NCBI GenBank assembly: GCA_013399015.1
Contig: VWZX01002958.1
Coordinates: 1,196 to 65,195, forward strand
Source of the DNA: Galbula dea
Taxonomy: Eukaryota; Chordata; Aves; Piciformes; Galbulidae
Direction: 5' to 3'
Length of the DNA stretch: 64,000 bases
In this document: positions 47,111-58,643 of the stretch, in pieces
How the letters are laid out: every line of letters starts with the position of its first letter
Numbering within the stretch: the stretch's first letter is position 1
Program-made: the position numbers and the translations under genes
The notes under the pieces: model-generated
What the model was told of the DNA's origin: nothing
Database searches by the model: none
What the model saw: the letters and a program-made list of their open reading frames with translations, nothing else

Positions 47111-49720
47111 TTAGAGCAGGTTGCACAGGGTGAGGTTCAGGCAGGTTTTGAATGTCTCCAGAGACAGAGGCTCCACCACCTCCCTAGGCAGCCTGTTCCA
47201 GTGCTCCACCACTCTCAAAGTAAAGAAGTTCGCCCTTATGTTTAGATGGAACTTCCTGTATTCCAGTTTGTGCTTGTTACCTTTTGTCCTGTCATTGAGC
47301 AACACTGAAAACAGACTGACCATATCCTCCTGACACCAACCCATTAAGTATTTGTAAGTATTGATAAGATCCCCCCTCAGTCTTCTCTTCTCTAAGCTAA
47401 ACAGACCCTGCTCTCAGCCTTTCCTTATAAGAGAGAGATTCTAGTGCCCTAATCATTTTCATAGACCTTTCTGGTACCCTCTCCAGAAGTTCCCTGTCCT
47501 TCTTGAACAGGGGAGACCAGAACTGGACACAGTACTCCAGATGTGGCCTCACCAGGGCAGAGCAGTAGGGAAGGATAACCTTCCTCCACCTGCTTGCCAC
47601 GCTATTCTTGATGCACCCCAGGATGCCATTGGCCTTCTTGGTCACAAGGGCATGTTGCTGGCTCATGGTCATCCTGTTGTCCTCCATGACTCCCAGGTCT
47701 TTTTCCACAGAGCTGCTTTCCAGCAGAACAGTCATAACGTGAACTGGTACATGGGGTTATTCCTCCCTAGGTGCATTACCCCACACTTGTCTTTGTTGAA
47801 TTTCATAAGGTTTTTCTCTGCCCGACTCTCCAGCCTGTCCAGGTCACGCTGGATGACAGTACAGCCTTCTCATGTGTCAGCCACTTCTCCCAGTTCTGTG
47901 TCACCAGCAAATTTGCTGAGGGTACACTCTATTCCTTCATCCAGGTCATTGATGAATATATTGAACAGCACTCTACCTAGTACTGACCTCCGGGGAACAC
48001 CACTCATTACAGACCTCCAGCTGGACTCCACACCATTGATCACAACTCTCTGAGCTCTGTCCTTGTACCAGTTTTCAATCCACCTCACTGTCCATTCATC
48101 TAACCCACACTTCCTAATCTTGCCTATGAGGATATTGTGGGAGACCATGTTGAAAGCCTTGCTGAAGTCAAGGTGGATAACATCAACTGCCCTCCCTTTA
48201 CCTATCCATCCAGTTATGCCATCCCAGACAGCTATCAGATTAGACTTCCATATGGGATATGATTTCCCCTTGGTGGATCCAGGACCTTTCAAAGACGATA
48301 GAGAGTGGCCCAGCAATGACTTCTGCCAGCTCCCTCGGCACTTGTGGGTGTATCCCACCAGGACCCATAGACTTGCGAATATCCAGTTTACTTAATTGTT
48401 CTCTGATTTGATCCTCCTCTACCGAGGGAAAGTCTTTCTTTGTCCAGAATTTCTCTGTTACCTCCAAAGTCTGGGACTCCTGGGGGCAGGCTTGAGCAGA
48501 AAAGACTGAAGCAAAGAAGACATTCATAACTCTGCCTTCTTTGCATCCTCTGTCACCATGGCACCTGCCTCATTTAGCAGCAGGCTCACATTTTCTCTAA
48601 TTTTCCTTTTACCTCCAGTATACTTGAAGAAACCTTTGCTGTTCACCTCAATATCCCTAGCCAGGTTTAATCCCAAGGAGGCCTTGGCTTTTCTTGTTTC
48701 ATGCCTGCATGCTCCGACAACACTTTTGTAATCCCCCCTAGTGGTCAGCCCCTTCCATGCCCTGTAAACTTCCTTCATCCATCTGAGATTTTTCAGAAAC
48801 TCTTTTCTCAGCCATGCAGGTCTCATACTTCCCTTTCTTGATTTATTCCTTTTAGGGATGCACAATCCCAAGCTTGAAAGAAATGATATTTAAATGTCAA
48901 CCAGCTCTCTTTAACCCCCATACCTTCCAGAGTCTTAACCCATGGGACTTCTCCAAACAGTTTCTTGAAGAGTCCAAAGTTAGCCACCCTGAAGCCCAGG
49001 GTTGCAATCCCACTTATTGTCTTGTGCATGCTTCTGATGATCCTGAACTTTGTCTCCTCATGATGACTACAGTCGAGGCTGCCCCCAACCTGAACATCCC
49101 CCACCAGTCTTTATTTGTCAGTATGAGGTCCAGTAGTACACCTCTTCTTGTTGACTCCTCCACCACCTGAGTCAAAAAGTTATCATCAATACATCAGTCA
49201 TCAGTACTGGAGGAACCTCCTGGACTGTAAATGCCTGGCTGTGTGACCTTCCCAGAAGACATCAGGGAAGCTGAAGTCCCCCATGAGAACTAAGGCCTTA
49301 GGGATTGTGAGGCAACTCTCAGTTGTCTGTAGAACGCCTCAACAATTTCCCCATCCTGATTTGCAATAAATGCCCACAACAGTGTCACTCATACCAGCAT
49401 GCCCCTTAATCTTGACCCACAAGCTCTCAATTCACTCATCACCCGTCTCCAGGGAGAGCTCAATACATTCTAGTTGGTCTCCCACATAAACTGCAACTCT
49501 ACCACCTTGCCTAGCTCACCTATCTTTCCTAAAGGAGGCATAGCCATCCACGACTGTTCCAGTCATGAGAGCTATCCCACCATGCCTCAGTAACTGCAAT
49601 GAGATCATGGTCATGCAACTGCACACAGATCTCTAATTCTTCCTGTTTATTTCCCATACTGCATGAATTTCAAGGAGGGAGTTAAGCATGATGTTTTCAC
49701 CCTTGAGAGACAACAGGCCT
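47111..49720 (-). pseudogene. CR1 ORF2 remnant (endonuclease, reverse transcriptase, C-terminal domain)
   Basis: From right to left the minus strand shows SMGNKQEELEI (about 49650), VLMGDFSFPDVFWEGH (about 49280), a linker with VKTLEGMGVKESWLTFKYHF (48823-49104), KAKASLGLNLARDIEVN, the reverse transcriptase with LDFSKAFNMVSHNIL and VLFNIFINDLDEGIECTLSKF, and the C-terminus (LVRPHLEYCVQFWSP, NRLPREVVEPLS). The catalytic FADD reads FAGD (about 47903-47914), losing the first aspartate, and the frame is broken into at least six pieces. This copy cannot make active enzyme. Confidence 0.9.
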
Positions 49721-50131
49721 TCTGGTGCCCCGAAATATGAGCACTCTGATACACCAGTACTGAATTAATACACCCAGGCTCTTCCCTAGCAAGCCCTGCT
49801 ACATCTCCATCCCTCTTCAAATCTAGTTTAAAGCCCTGTCAATTAGCTCTGCTAACTCTTGAGCCATGAGCCTTTTTCCCCTTTGAGAAGGGTGTGTCCT
49901 CTTAGATGCCAACAGACCTAGGGATGAACAGACACTCCCATGATCAAAGAACCCAAAGATCCATCAATGACACCAACTTTGTAGCCACATCTTGATTGAC
50001 TGGGTCATCCTACTCCTTTCAGTATTTTCCTTTGCTACCATTTGGAGCAAGGAAACTATTATCTGTGCTCCTGAACCTTCAGCTAAGTGTCCCAAGGCCC
50101 TGAACTCTCTTTTGATGGCCCTTGCATTACT

Positions 50132-50849
50132 CTATTCTACCTCATAAGATCCAACTTGGGTAACTAATAGGGGATAATAATCCGAGGTCTGTACCTGACT
50201 GGGAAATTTTCTAGTAACATCTCCTACCCTGGACCCAGGGAGGCAGCAGACTTCCCTGTGGGTTGGGTCCAGATGGCATATTGGACTCTCTGTTCCTCTC
50301 AGAGTGGAGTCACCTATAACAACTCTTCTTTTTTTCTTAATGTGGGTGGTTCTAATGCAAAGGGCAGGGTCTCTTGCCCTGGGCAACCCCTCCATCCCAG
50401 GGGGATCTATGTTCACTTCATCATTTGTCTGCCCATCTAGTTCCACGGCCTCATACCTGTTGCACGTAGGCTCCCGAGAAAGTGAGGCAGGCCAGGAGAA
50501 GACCTGCCTGCCACCCCAAGCAGTAACCCATTTCCATTCTCCCCTTTTTTCTAGGCCTCCTCCTTCTGCCTGGTGGTGAGAGAGTAAGAGGTCCCTCCTT
50601 TCTTGAGGTGTGTCTTTCTGCTGAGATTGTTTCAGGGATGACAGAGAGTTGCTCCACCAGTCTATCTCCCTCTCACTCTCCCTAAAGGTCCTTAACCTCT
50701 CCACTTCTTACTTCAGCTCTGCCACCAGGCTGAGCAGATCCTCTAGCTGTTCACACCTCACAGAGCTACCTTCTGCAGTCAGTGACAGGTTCTGGCACTC
50801 CCTGCAGCCAGAGACCTGGGTGGCTGCATGTTCACAAAGGAGCTCCATC
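50132..50849 (-). pseudogene. CR1 ORF1, nearly intact
   Basis: On the minus strand the frame starts at an ATG at about 50849 (MELLCEHAATQVSGC), shows the cysteine pair GCRECQNL and SVRCEQLEDLLSLVAEL, and has one stop near 50709. It then stays open to 50132. The second half has KKKRRVVIGDSTLRGTESP, with the esterase-type serine present after GD, then REVCCLPGSRVGDVTR and YYPLLVTQVG. It is a better preserved relative of the ORF1 copies at 24.5-27.4 kb. The internal stop makes it a pseudogene. Confidence 0.87.
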
Positions 50850-51200
50850 TAGGTCACCACTTCCCTACTAACAATGTCTTTCTTTCAGGTGCTAACCACA
50901 GCTAGGTGTTTCCTGGATGAGTGATGACCGCTAGTGGAGCTCACCCCTGAAGCTGGAAGGATGACTGCACCTCCCTGCTCATCCTGCCTGTGCAAACTGG
51001 CATGCTAACTGACATGCCTGCCCCTGTTTGCCCGCTCCTGTTTGCCATGCTCCCTGGGCCTGGCTTTTATACAAGAAAGTGTAGCCACCTTCAGTGCTGG
51101 TCCCACCCATGATGAGCCAGAGCTAGGGGGTCTGCATGACTTATTTCAGGGAGTATGAGGGCTCGGCCGCAGCTGCCTCTCTCACCTAGGTTCACACTGC

Positions 51201-53821
51201 TTTCTGCTTTCAGAAAGGGTCCGCGCGGTCCGCACAACACAATCCTTTGGCAGATATGGATGCCTGGGCGACTTCGCTTAAAACAAAAAGTAAACACACT
51301 GTATTAGACTTCTGCCATCATTTTCTGAAGTACTCATAGATGTTTGCAGCCCAGTCTAAGAACTCCCTTAAGCAAAAAGGTATGAGGTATCATAAAAGGG
51401 GACAAAGTAACGCTCACATATCTGTGCAGATCCCTTAACTAGATCAGACCTACATAACCAGGTTTATTCTGTAAAGGCTGGAGAATTCTGAAATTCAATT
51501 TAAAATATTTTTGCTTTGAGCCGAGTGTACAAGCACACTGGCATTTCCTAAAATGGCAAACACTACAATCTTAATAAAGCAATTGCACTACAAACTTTGT
51601 ATCACCACTTCTAACACAACACTCAACAGTTAAGTCCAGAAAACAAATGAGAAATATAGCTTTACTGATCTTAGCATTAACAATATTGGCCCTGAACAAT
51701 GTTACCTTTTGAAGTTTTGGAGTGACCTAGTACATCATACAGGCTATAAGGTTTCTATACTTCAAAATAAAATGGACCTTGGCAATACAGCTCTTGACTC
51801 TGCAAACCTCAGAAATAGTGTGAAGCTGCAAAGCTGCTAGATGCCCTGGGAGCCCTTTGCTAAAGAGGGAGAGTGAATAGGGACAACAATTTGCCCACAC
51901 ATTACATGTTGAAGACAGACACAATAATGCACACCTTGACCAGTGTCTGAACTTTCCTAAATGTTGTCATCTTGCCCATCTTCTTCAGAGTACTTATTTC
52001 AGAATACTTTAATAAAAAGCATTTGTAAAGTATAAATACAAAGACAAACACACACATATCACCATGGGTGAATACCCAACAATGTGTAAACTATATTCTG
52101 CTCTTTTGCCTTATAGTAGAAGACAGTTTAAAAAAAGACACAAAGGGATCAGCACTGTGTTTTCCTTCAAGAAAGACTTAGCTTCATGGTTTCATCTAAT
52201 ACTGCCACAAAAAGACAGCAAACTTTAGAAAGAAATACTGTAGGAATCTGGCAATGCAAAATTAAAGCAGATTCATAATCAATTTTGACGCCTGAGTTAG
52301 GTATAAAACTCTCCTCATTTTCTGTAATCATGCTTGTGTGATTACACCTGTGTGTATCTGTGTTGAAGCAGACCACGATATGTCATTAATTTGCAAGTAA
52401 CATGGAAAATGCAAATACTCGGAGAGACTACGATCCAGGCTAGCACTGAGCTAAGCCCTAGCAAATACTGGGAGGTTTCTTGCCTTCTTACAGCAGCTAT
52501 AGGAGTTTGGCTCAGACCTACGAGTCCAATTTAGGCTTTTCAGTAACAATGGAGAATTGAAAATGGGACAGGAGAAGTCACTGGGAATGCAGGGAAGAGT
52601 GAAAGTCCCAGGAAAAGCTGCAAGGAAGGTTGAAAATGTGATATGTAACTACAAATACAGAGCCTTTGAGAAACATACCACAAACACTTTATTTTAGGCC
52701 ACAGTAAGGAGCCTAAATAAATAACCCTGAATCATGTATGTCTAGCCCTAGGTAGTACTGAGGATGTAGCTCCTTGTATTTTGCTGACATCTCATGCTTG
52801 GCATGACACGAAAGCTGCCAAACTGAGCAGAATCAGGAACCTGCATCAGAAATGATCTCACTATCATCCACATTTGTGGTACCCTCATCTCAGGTTAGTT
52901 TTAACACTAAGCAATTAGGTGTCATGTAGATAGGCGCAAGCAAGCAGGCATACCTGTATAGTGAAGAGAACTGAGCGCAGGTGGAGGCTGCTGAGCCAGT
53001 TGCCCTGGGATGGCACTGTTTCTGGAAAGAGCGGCTGGTGCAGATCTTTTGCTCTTGGATCTGAAACTACTTAAGCATAGTGATAACTTTGCATCATGCT
53101 GGATTGCAGTGTAAACATAATCTGAGTGAGATGTTGTAGAATGTGGTTCTAATTCTGATTGTTTCATTGGTGATTTTCCTGATTTACAGCCATACTGTTG
53201 AGACTCATCGAACTCCAGAGCTACATAAGGATGCCTGTACAACTTTAGGCAGCCTAAAACAACAGGATATTGCACATGTTTAAGTTTCCAAGTGATTTGT
53301 GTTTTACAGTTATGCTACTTGTTTCTGTAAAAAAATTGTACAAGCTCCATATTGAAGCAATCCCAGAATAAAACATTGCTCAACTGTCATATAATCCACC
53401 TTGAGATTTTGTAAAATTAACAGAAGAGGAAAAGATACATAGTCTCAGGTACAGGAAAGAGAAAAAGCCTTGTGGGAGGACTGTCCATAGAAAGCTGCAA
53501 AAGGAAGAGGTAAGGAAAGAAAACTGGATGAGGTCAAGTCCTTGAGAATTTCCAGTTCCTGCTTATGAGGATATGAGTGCTTTGCCAGTGTCCAAAAGAG
53601 AAGCCAATGGCTGCCATTGTTACAACAAAAACTGAGAATTCAGTCTGCAAATGTGTATTTAGGTAAGTAACTCTTAACACTTGTAAAAAGTCTCTTAGGG
53701 GTTAAGCGATTTTCTTGGAAAGGGAGACCCTTTGGCAGACAGAGAGAATCGTTCCCTCAAAGGGCAGATGAAGACTATCCAGGCTGTGTATTTCACCCTC
53801 CTTTATTAAATTTTTACCTCC
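51201..53821. other. Intergenic sequence
   Basis: No gene or repeat recognised; open frames have no motif. Confidence 0.4.
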
Positions 53822-54787
53822 ACAGACGATCATGAGATGGTAGGGTTCAGGACCTTGTGTGGTAGGAACAGAATACCTAGTAGGATCATAACCCTAGACT
53901 TCAGTAGGACCAACTTTGATCTTTTCAAGAAATTGCTAGGGGAAATCTCATGGGACAGGGTACTAGAAGGTAAAAAGGCCCAAGAGAGTTGGGTAACATT
54001 CAAGGACCACTTCTTCCAAGCTCAAGATCAGAGCATCCCAACATGTAGAACATTGAGGAAGGGAGCCAGGAGTGGCTAAGCTGGGAACTGCTGGGCAAAC
54101 TCAAGTGGAAGAAGAGAGTCTAGAGATAATGGAAGGAGGGGTTGGCCACATAGGAAGAGTGCACGACTGTTGTCAGAGATTGTAGGGAGGCAATTAGGAA
54201 AGCTAAAGCCTCTCTGAAATTAAATGTTGCAAGGGAGGTCAAGGACAATAGGAAGGGCTTCTTCAAATACATTGCAGGAAAAACTAACACTAGAGGCAAT
54301 GTAGGCCCCCTGCTGAATGAGGTGGGTGCCTTGGTGACAGATGACACAAAGAAGGTGGAGTTACTGAATGCCTTCTTTGTCTCTATCTATGGAGTTAGAT
54401 GGATCTGGGTCTCTTTAGCTTGGAGAAGAGGAGACTAAGGGGTGACCTCATCTATGCTTTTAAATATGTGAAGAGTGGCTGTCAGGAGGATGGGGTCAAG
54501 CTCTTCTCAGTGAGGCCCAGTGACAGGACAAGAGGCAATGGCTGTAAGCTGAAGCATAGGAGATTCCATGTGAACACATGTAGAAATTTTTTCCCAGTGA
54601 GGGTGACAGAGCAGTGGCACAGACTGCCCAGAGAGGCTGTGGAGTCTCCTTCTATGGAGATATTCAAAACCCGTCTGGACATGCTTCTGTGTGACCTGGT
54701 CTAGGGAATCCTGCTGTGGCAGGGGAGTTGGAGAAGATGATCTTTCGAGGTCCCTTCCAACTCCTAACATTCTGTGATTCTGTGACT
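53822..54787 (+). mobile_element. CR1 LINE, 5'-truncated with internal deletion
   Basis: It begins at the endonuclease DDHEMVGF block (53826-53849), continues through the linker (NFDLFKKLLGEISWDRVLEG, then QESWVTFKDHFFQ) and the N-terminal RT leader to about 54390. It then jumps to the C-terminal block LGLFSLEKRRLRGDLIYAF, skipping the whole reverse transcriptase (more than 1 kb). It ends with the 3' untranslated region and ATTCTGTG tail. Confidence 0.88.
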
Positions 54788-56739
54788 CTTGTCCATGTAC
54801 ATAAAGCACCTTCATTCAGAGCTGAAGAGGTACTGATGTCCCCACAGACTCTGCCAGCCCTCTGCATCTAGCTTTTCTGTCAAATCAATCAGGATTTTTA
54901 ACAGACTAGGCTTGAATTCCTCTCTCAATCTTAAACCCATCTACTTCTGCCCCTTCACCTCCTTTTCTCTTTCATATTTTACATCAAGACAAGTTTTCTA
55001 GGTCTCAGAAATAATTCATTTTTCAGTGGCACAAGTTTTCAGTGATTCAGTCTTCAATGTTTAAAAGAACAAAATTTGACTTAGGAATTTCGGACTAACT
55101 TCAGCGGGACTTACATATGAATGAAGTCTCTAGAACTGGGAAAAAAGAAACCTGCATTATCTAAGATCAATTCTGAAATTTTATGTTTCTGTAAACAAAA
55201 AAGTGAGAAGACTAAATAAAGAGGTAGGCAGGAGGACAATTTGTTGGCATGTTACAGAACCATTCTGTACCACACTAACTCTTTGTGTGATAAATACTTC
55301 ACTCAGACCATACTTGATGGTAAGGGACTCTTCAAGGTCACATAGAATTGGAGCCCAGAAAATTGGGTGATCGTTCATTGCATACAGCCAAAATAATACT
55401 CAAGCTGTAACACATGCAATAGAAAGCCAAGACTGTAAATATGCTGGTTGTACAGCATGTAGTACATGGGAACCACCTGCTACTAGCACAATAGAACAAA
55501 CCGTCTAAAACTGATTTTTCTTTCTCTTCTATCTAATAGTGACAGAACCCCTGAAGACTAAATAGAAGTGGGGAAAAAAATGTTTTCTTATAGCATGAAA
55601 ATAAATGTACCAGGACTTACAATTCCTGGGCTCGTGTCTTAAACTGTGAATCTGCAGTGTGAAAATGTGTTCCTTCCTCTGTACTGCCTGCCATCAGCCA
55701 GGAAGCCACTTGCAGTATGATGCTGGGAAAAAATGTCAGTAGGATGCAAAGCACTGGACCCACACTCACTCACTGAATGGATGGGAAACTGAGGTACATG
55801 CAGGACCACTTGTGCAAAGGTAAGAAGTGGCACAGGATGTCACCTACAGCAGCCTCATGCTGAGGTGTTCTTCCTCTTTCCAATTGCAACCAAAGTTTGG
55901 TTACTTTGGGGATGCTGTTTCTTTATAAACTTGGATTTACATGGGAGCTGGAATGGAGTATGTTCTGATTTCTTCAAAGTAAACAGCATCTCTCACTTAG
56001 ACTGAAACTGAACTAGTTTAGGTGCTGCATCGAAGAATGGATTTAGGGACTTACTAACTAACTGGGTTTTAGGCATCTGATTACCACCACAACTAGGAAA
56101 AAGGCAAATCTACCTAGTGGCAATGGTAAACACCTAGCACTATAATCCAGAGCTCAGGTAACTGACCCAAATTCTGTGGATCCAGTGTCCAGAACACTCT
56201 GCAGAGAGAAATCCAAGTCTCATCTTTGACATGGGACCAATAAAGGTAGGAAGGGTGGCTGTCACAGGGATGGAGCTATCTTTGCTCCTCTTTGAAGCTG
56301 GCCCATGTGCTGGGCTGCACTGCAGGATCCTTTCAGCTCACCCCAGAAATGGGGTTGGGAAGAAAGAACCTAATTTTTTCTGACACTGCTCAGAAAAAGT
56401 AGTTTTGACACCTCTGTCACTTGGCAATGGCAGGAAGAAACACACTGCACCCTGAGGCACACAGAGAGATATGGCTGATACTAGTCTGTGGAAGAGGTAG
56501 TACTGTTGACAGGAAGAGCCCGTAACATTTACAGCAGCAAGGACTGTGCTTCTTAGCGAAGCCAGAAGTAGCAGCCTGGCCAGACCTGGGTTTACATCTT
56601 GAGCTGGGCTGACTCCCAGCACCTACTTTTGTCTAATCCCTAAATGCTACCAAAACAACTTATTTTCTTCTTATGAAGTGACTGTCAAGAATCTGAAATA
56701 AATGTTGGCTTGGGACAGCAAATCCAACCACAAGGCAAC
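54788..56739. other. Distal upstream region of CYP1B1
   Basis: No repeat or gene recognised; ordinary base composition until the CpG-rich island begins near 56.74 kb. Distal enhancers could lie here but cannot be shown from sequence alone. Confidence 0.4.
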
Positions 56740-57040
56740 AGCTTTGCGATTTCCTGGGGAACGGGTTTCTTTATGCCGGGGGGCGGTTTGCAGTCCCAGT
56801 TCACCCCGGGACTCCGGAAAGCCCGTCGTGGGGGCGTGGAACCGGGGCGAGCACAGGTGAAAGATCTAAGAGTAAAATAAGTGCCATGAGCGCGACTGAA
56901 GCGAACCGGGGGGCAGTGGGGCCGGCCGGGGTGCAAGCTCCCGGCACTTCTCTGCCTCCTTCCCCCCCGAGCCGGTGTCAGGTACTGCGAGGAGGGGTAG
57001 GGGCCCGGGAAGGAGATGGCTGGAGGCTTTCCAGCCCCGG

Positions 57041-57067
57041 CTCACGCAATGCAAACTCCGCACGCAA
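57041..57067 (-). promoter_or_regulatory. Two dioxin/xenobiotic response elements in the CYP1B1 promoter
   Basis: The minus strand reads TTGCGTGAG at 57049-57041 and TTGCGTGCG at 57067-57059, 18 bp apart. Both match the core TNGCGTG bound by the AHR-ARNT heterodimer, including the preferred (A/C)(G/C) at the 3' side. CYP1B1 is an established AHR target in vertebrates; that these particular sites are used is inferred from sequence and position, about 170-200 bp before the likely start. Confidence 0.6.
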
Positions 57068-57206
57068 CGGGGAGGCGACAGACGGAGGAGGGGAAGCTCT
57101 CTGGCTTCCTCAGCCCCCAAGATGCAAGCTAGACTTTGCCTACCGCCCTCCACACCGCTCCCCTCCTCTCCCGGCACCTCCTCCGCCAAAAGTTTTGGCC
57201 CCAGCC

Positions 57207-57245
57207 TTAAAAAGCCTCCGCAGCACAGCCGCTCCACTTGGCGAG
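57207..57245 (+). promoter_or_regulatory. Candidate CYP1B1 core promoter (TATA-like TTAAAA and start region)
   Basis: TTAAAAA at 57207-57213 in otherwise G+C-rich sequence is followed about 25-30 bp later by a pyrimidine-rich CTCCACTT that could act as an initiator. A TTAAAA box is, from memory, also described for the mammalian CYP1B1 promoter. Confidence 0.4.
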
Positions 57246-57586
57246 GGCCCAAGGGCAGCTGGCAAATAGCTGCGACCCCTCAAGCCAGGGGAAGGGCCAG
57301 AGAGAGGCGATTTGTCAGCAGGGCTAAACGCGGCCCGCCCGCAACTCTCCGCACGGCGAAAGCCGGCAGGTTTAAAGCCGCCAGGACCGATGCCAGGCGC
57401 CCAGACGCGGCTGCTCCAGCTCAGCCTGGGGGAAGCAGGCCGTTCCCCACCCTCCCTCTGAGCCCCTCGCCTTCACTCCCTGGAGCGAGCTGGGGTGGCC
57501 TCATACCGACCCGGCAGCCCAGCAGGCGGGTGGGAGGGGGCGGCAGCAGCCCGCCTGCTCCCGATCCGAGGGACTGCTCCAAGCAG
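57240..57586 (+). other. CYP1B1: Approximate CYP1B1 non-coding exon 1
   Basis: Vertebrate CYP1B1 has an untranslated first exon. If transcription starts near 57240, the first plausible donor is GCAG/GTGGCT at 57586/57587; another is AACAG/GTCAGT at 57851/57852. The matching acceptor is CCCTTGCAG ending at 58642. The exact limits cannot be settled without transcript data. Confidence 0.3.
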
Positions 57587-58643
57587 GTGGCTGCCGGCGG
57601 GGCGAGCTCTGAAGGGTTAAAGAGCGGGGAAGGTGACAACAACTTTGCGCTGGGATCGGGTGCACTTGGCATTTGCCTGCACATGACCTGCCAAGCTCCA
57701 GGTGACAGGAACTGAGGTTCCGAAAGAGTTTCCCAGAGTCTGGGATCTGAACGTCGCCGTCGCCACCCTCCTCCCGTTAGAACTACCCGTTAGAGCTGCT
57801 GCCGGCTGCCCGGGTCCTCTCCATCCTCCTCGAGGAAGCAGCGTGCAACAGGTCAGTTCTGCTACAGGCGCCCGAGGTAGATGTTTATTTCAGCCCTTCT
57901 TCCTCTCTCTGCTTCAGAAAGGCTTGAGCAAACGGTAGAAGCGGGTAGTCTCCGGGAACGGTGGTGGGAAGCGGGACAAGTCAGCTCTGCCACACCGGGA
58001 CCTCAGGCATTCTCCACAGCCTATGCCCGGCGCCGCCGGCCGCCAGACTGCGCTGCCGCGACGGGCACGAGGGTGCGGGGAAGGAGGGCTCGGGGTAGAG
58101 GGGGCTCCGTGGACATGTTCTGAGATTTCCTCTCCGGAGCAGCGGGAAGCTCCGACGACGGCGCGAGGAGCCTATTTCTCGCAGGGACTATTTCGCCGGC
58201 AGGAGCGATGCCCAGCGCCGGGATGAACCTGTCTCCAGCGCACGGCGGCTGCCCGGATCCGCGGAGGCTCGTCGGGCGAGAGCATCCTCCTGCATCCCTT
58301 TATGCCTCTTAGCCGTGACCTTCTGCATCCCCCACTGCAAACTATCCCTACCGGGAAGGAGGACAGCAGCGGCCCCGCCGCCAAACACGATTTTCATTCT
58401 TTCTTGATTATCGGTTATGCCTTATTTTTCGCGCAGGATGCGGGAGGACTTTAGGTACAGGAGCAGAGCATAGCAAGAACGCAAGCAGCCTCCGAGCGCC
58501 GAGGCAATTGCTGGCGCTGCCCTGCGCCACGCCAGCGCGCCTCTGTCCCCTCGCCTCTCCGTCTGGGCTCCTCCCTGCCCGCAGAAGCCCAACAGCCTGT
58601 CCGCAGGGTGGCCGCCCGCTGACCTGTCCCTTTCCCTTGCAGC

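Larger units (their letters stand above)
47032..51200 (-). mobile_element. Nearly full-length CR1 LINE, about 4.2 kb
   Basis: Reading leftward: a G+C-moderate leader with TATAAAAGCC (complement near 51066), ORF1, endonuclease, reverse transcriptase, C-terminal domain, 3' untranslated block (CTAGTCCAACCCCCCTGTC on the plus strand) and the tail AGAATCACAGAAT at 47032. All parts are in the normal order without large gaps. Full-length CR1 is about 4.5 kb, so little is missing; the exact 5' end is uncertain (51060-51290). Confidence 0.9.

Noticed and set aside
56866..57715. Several 120-250-codon frames in the CYP1B1 promoter island
   Set aside because: They occur on both strands and several frames, with low-complexity Pro/Arg/Ser/Gly translations typical of CpG islands.
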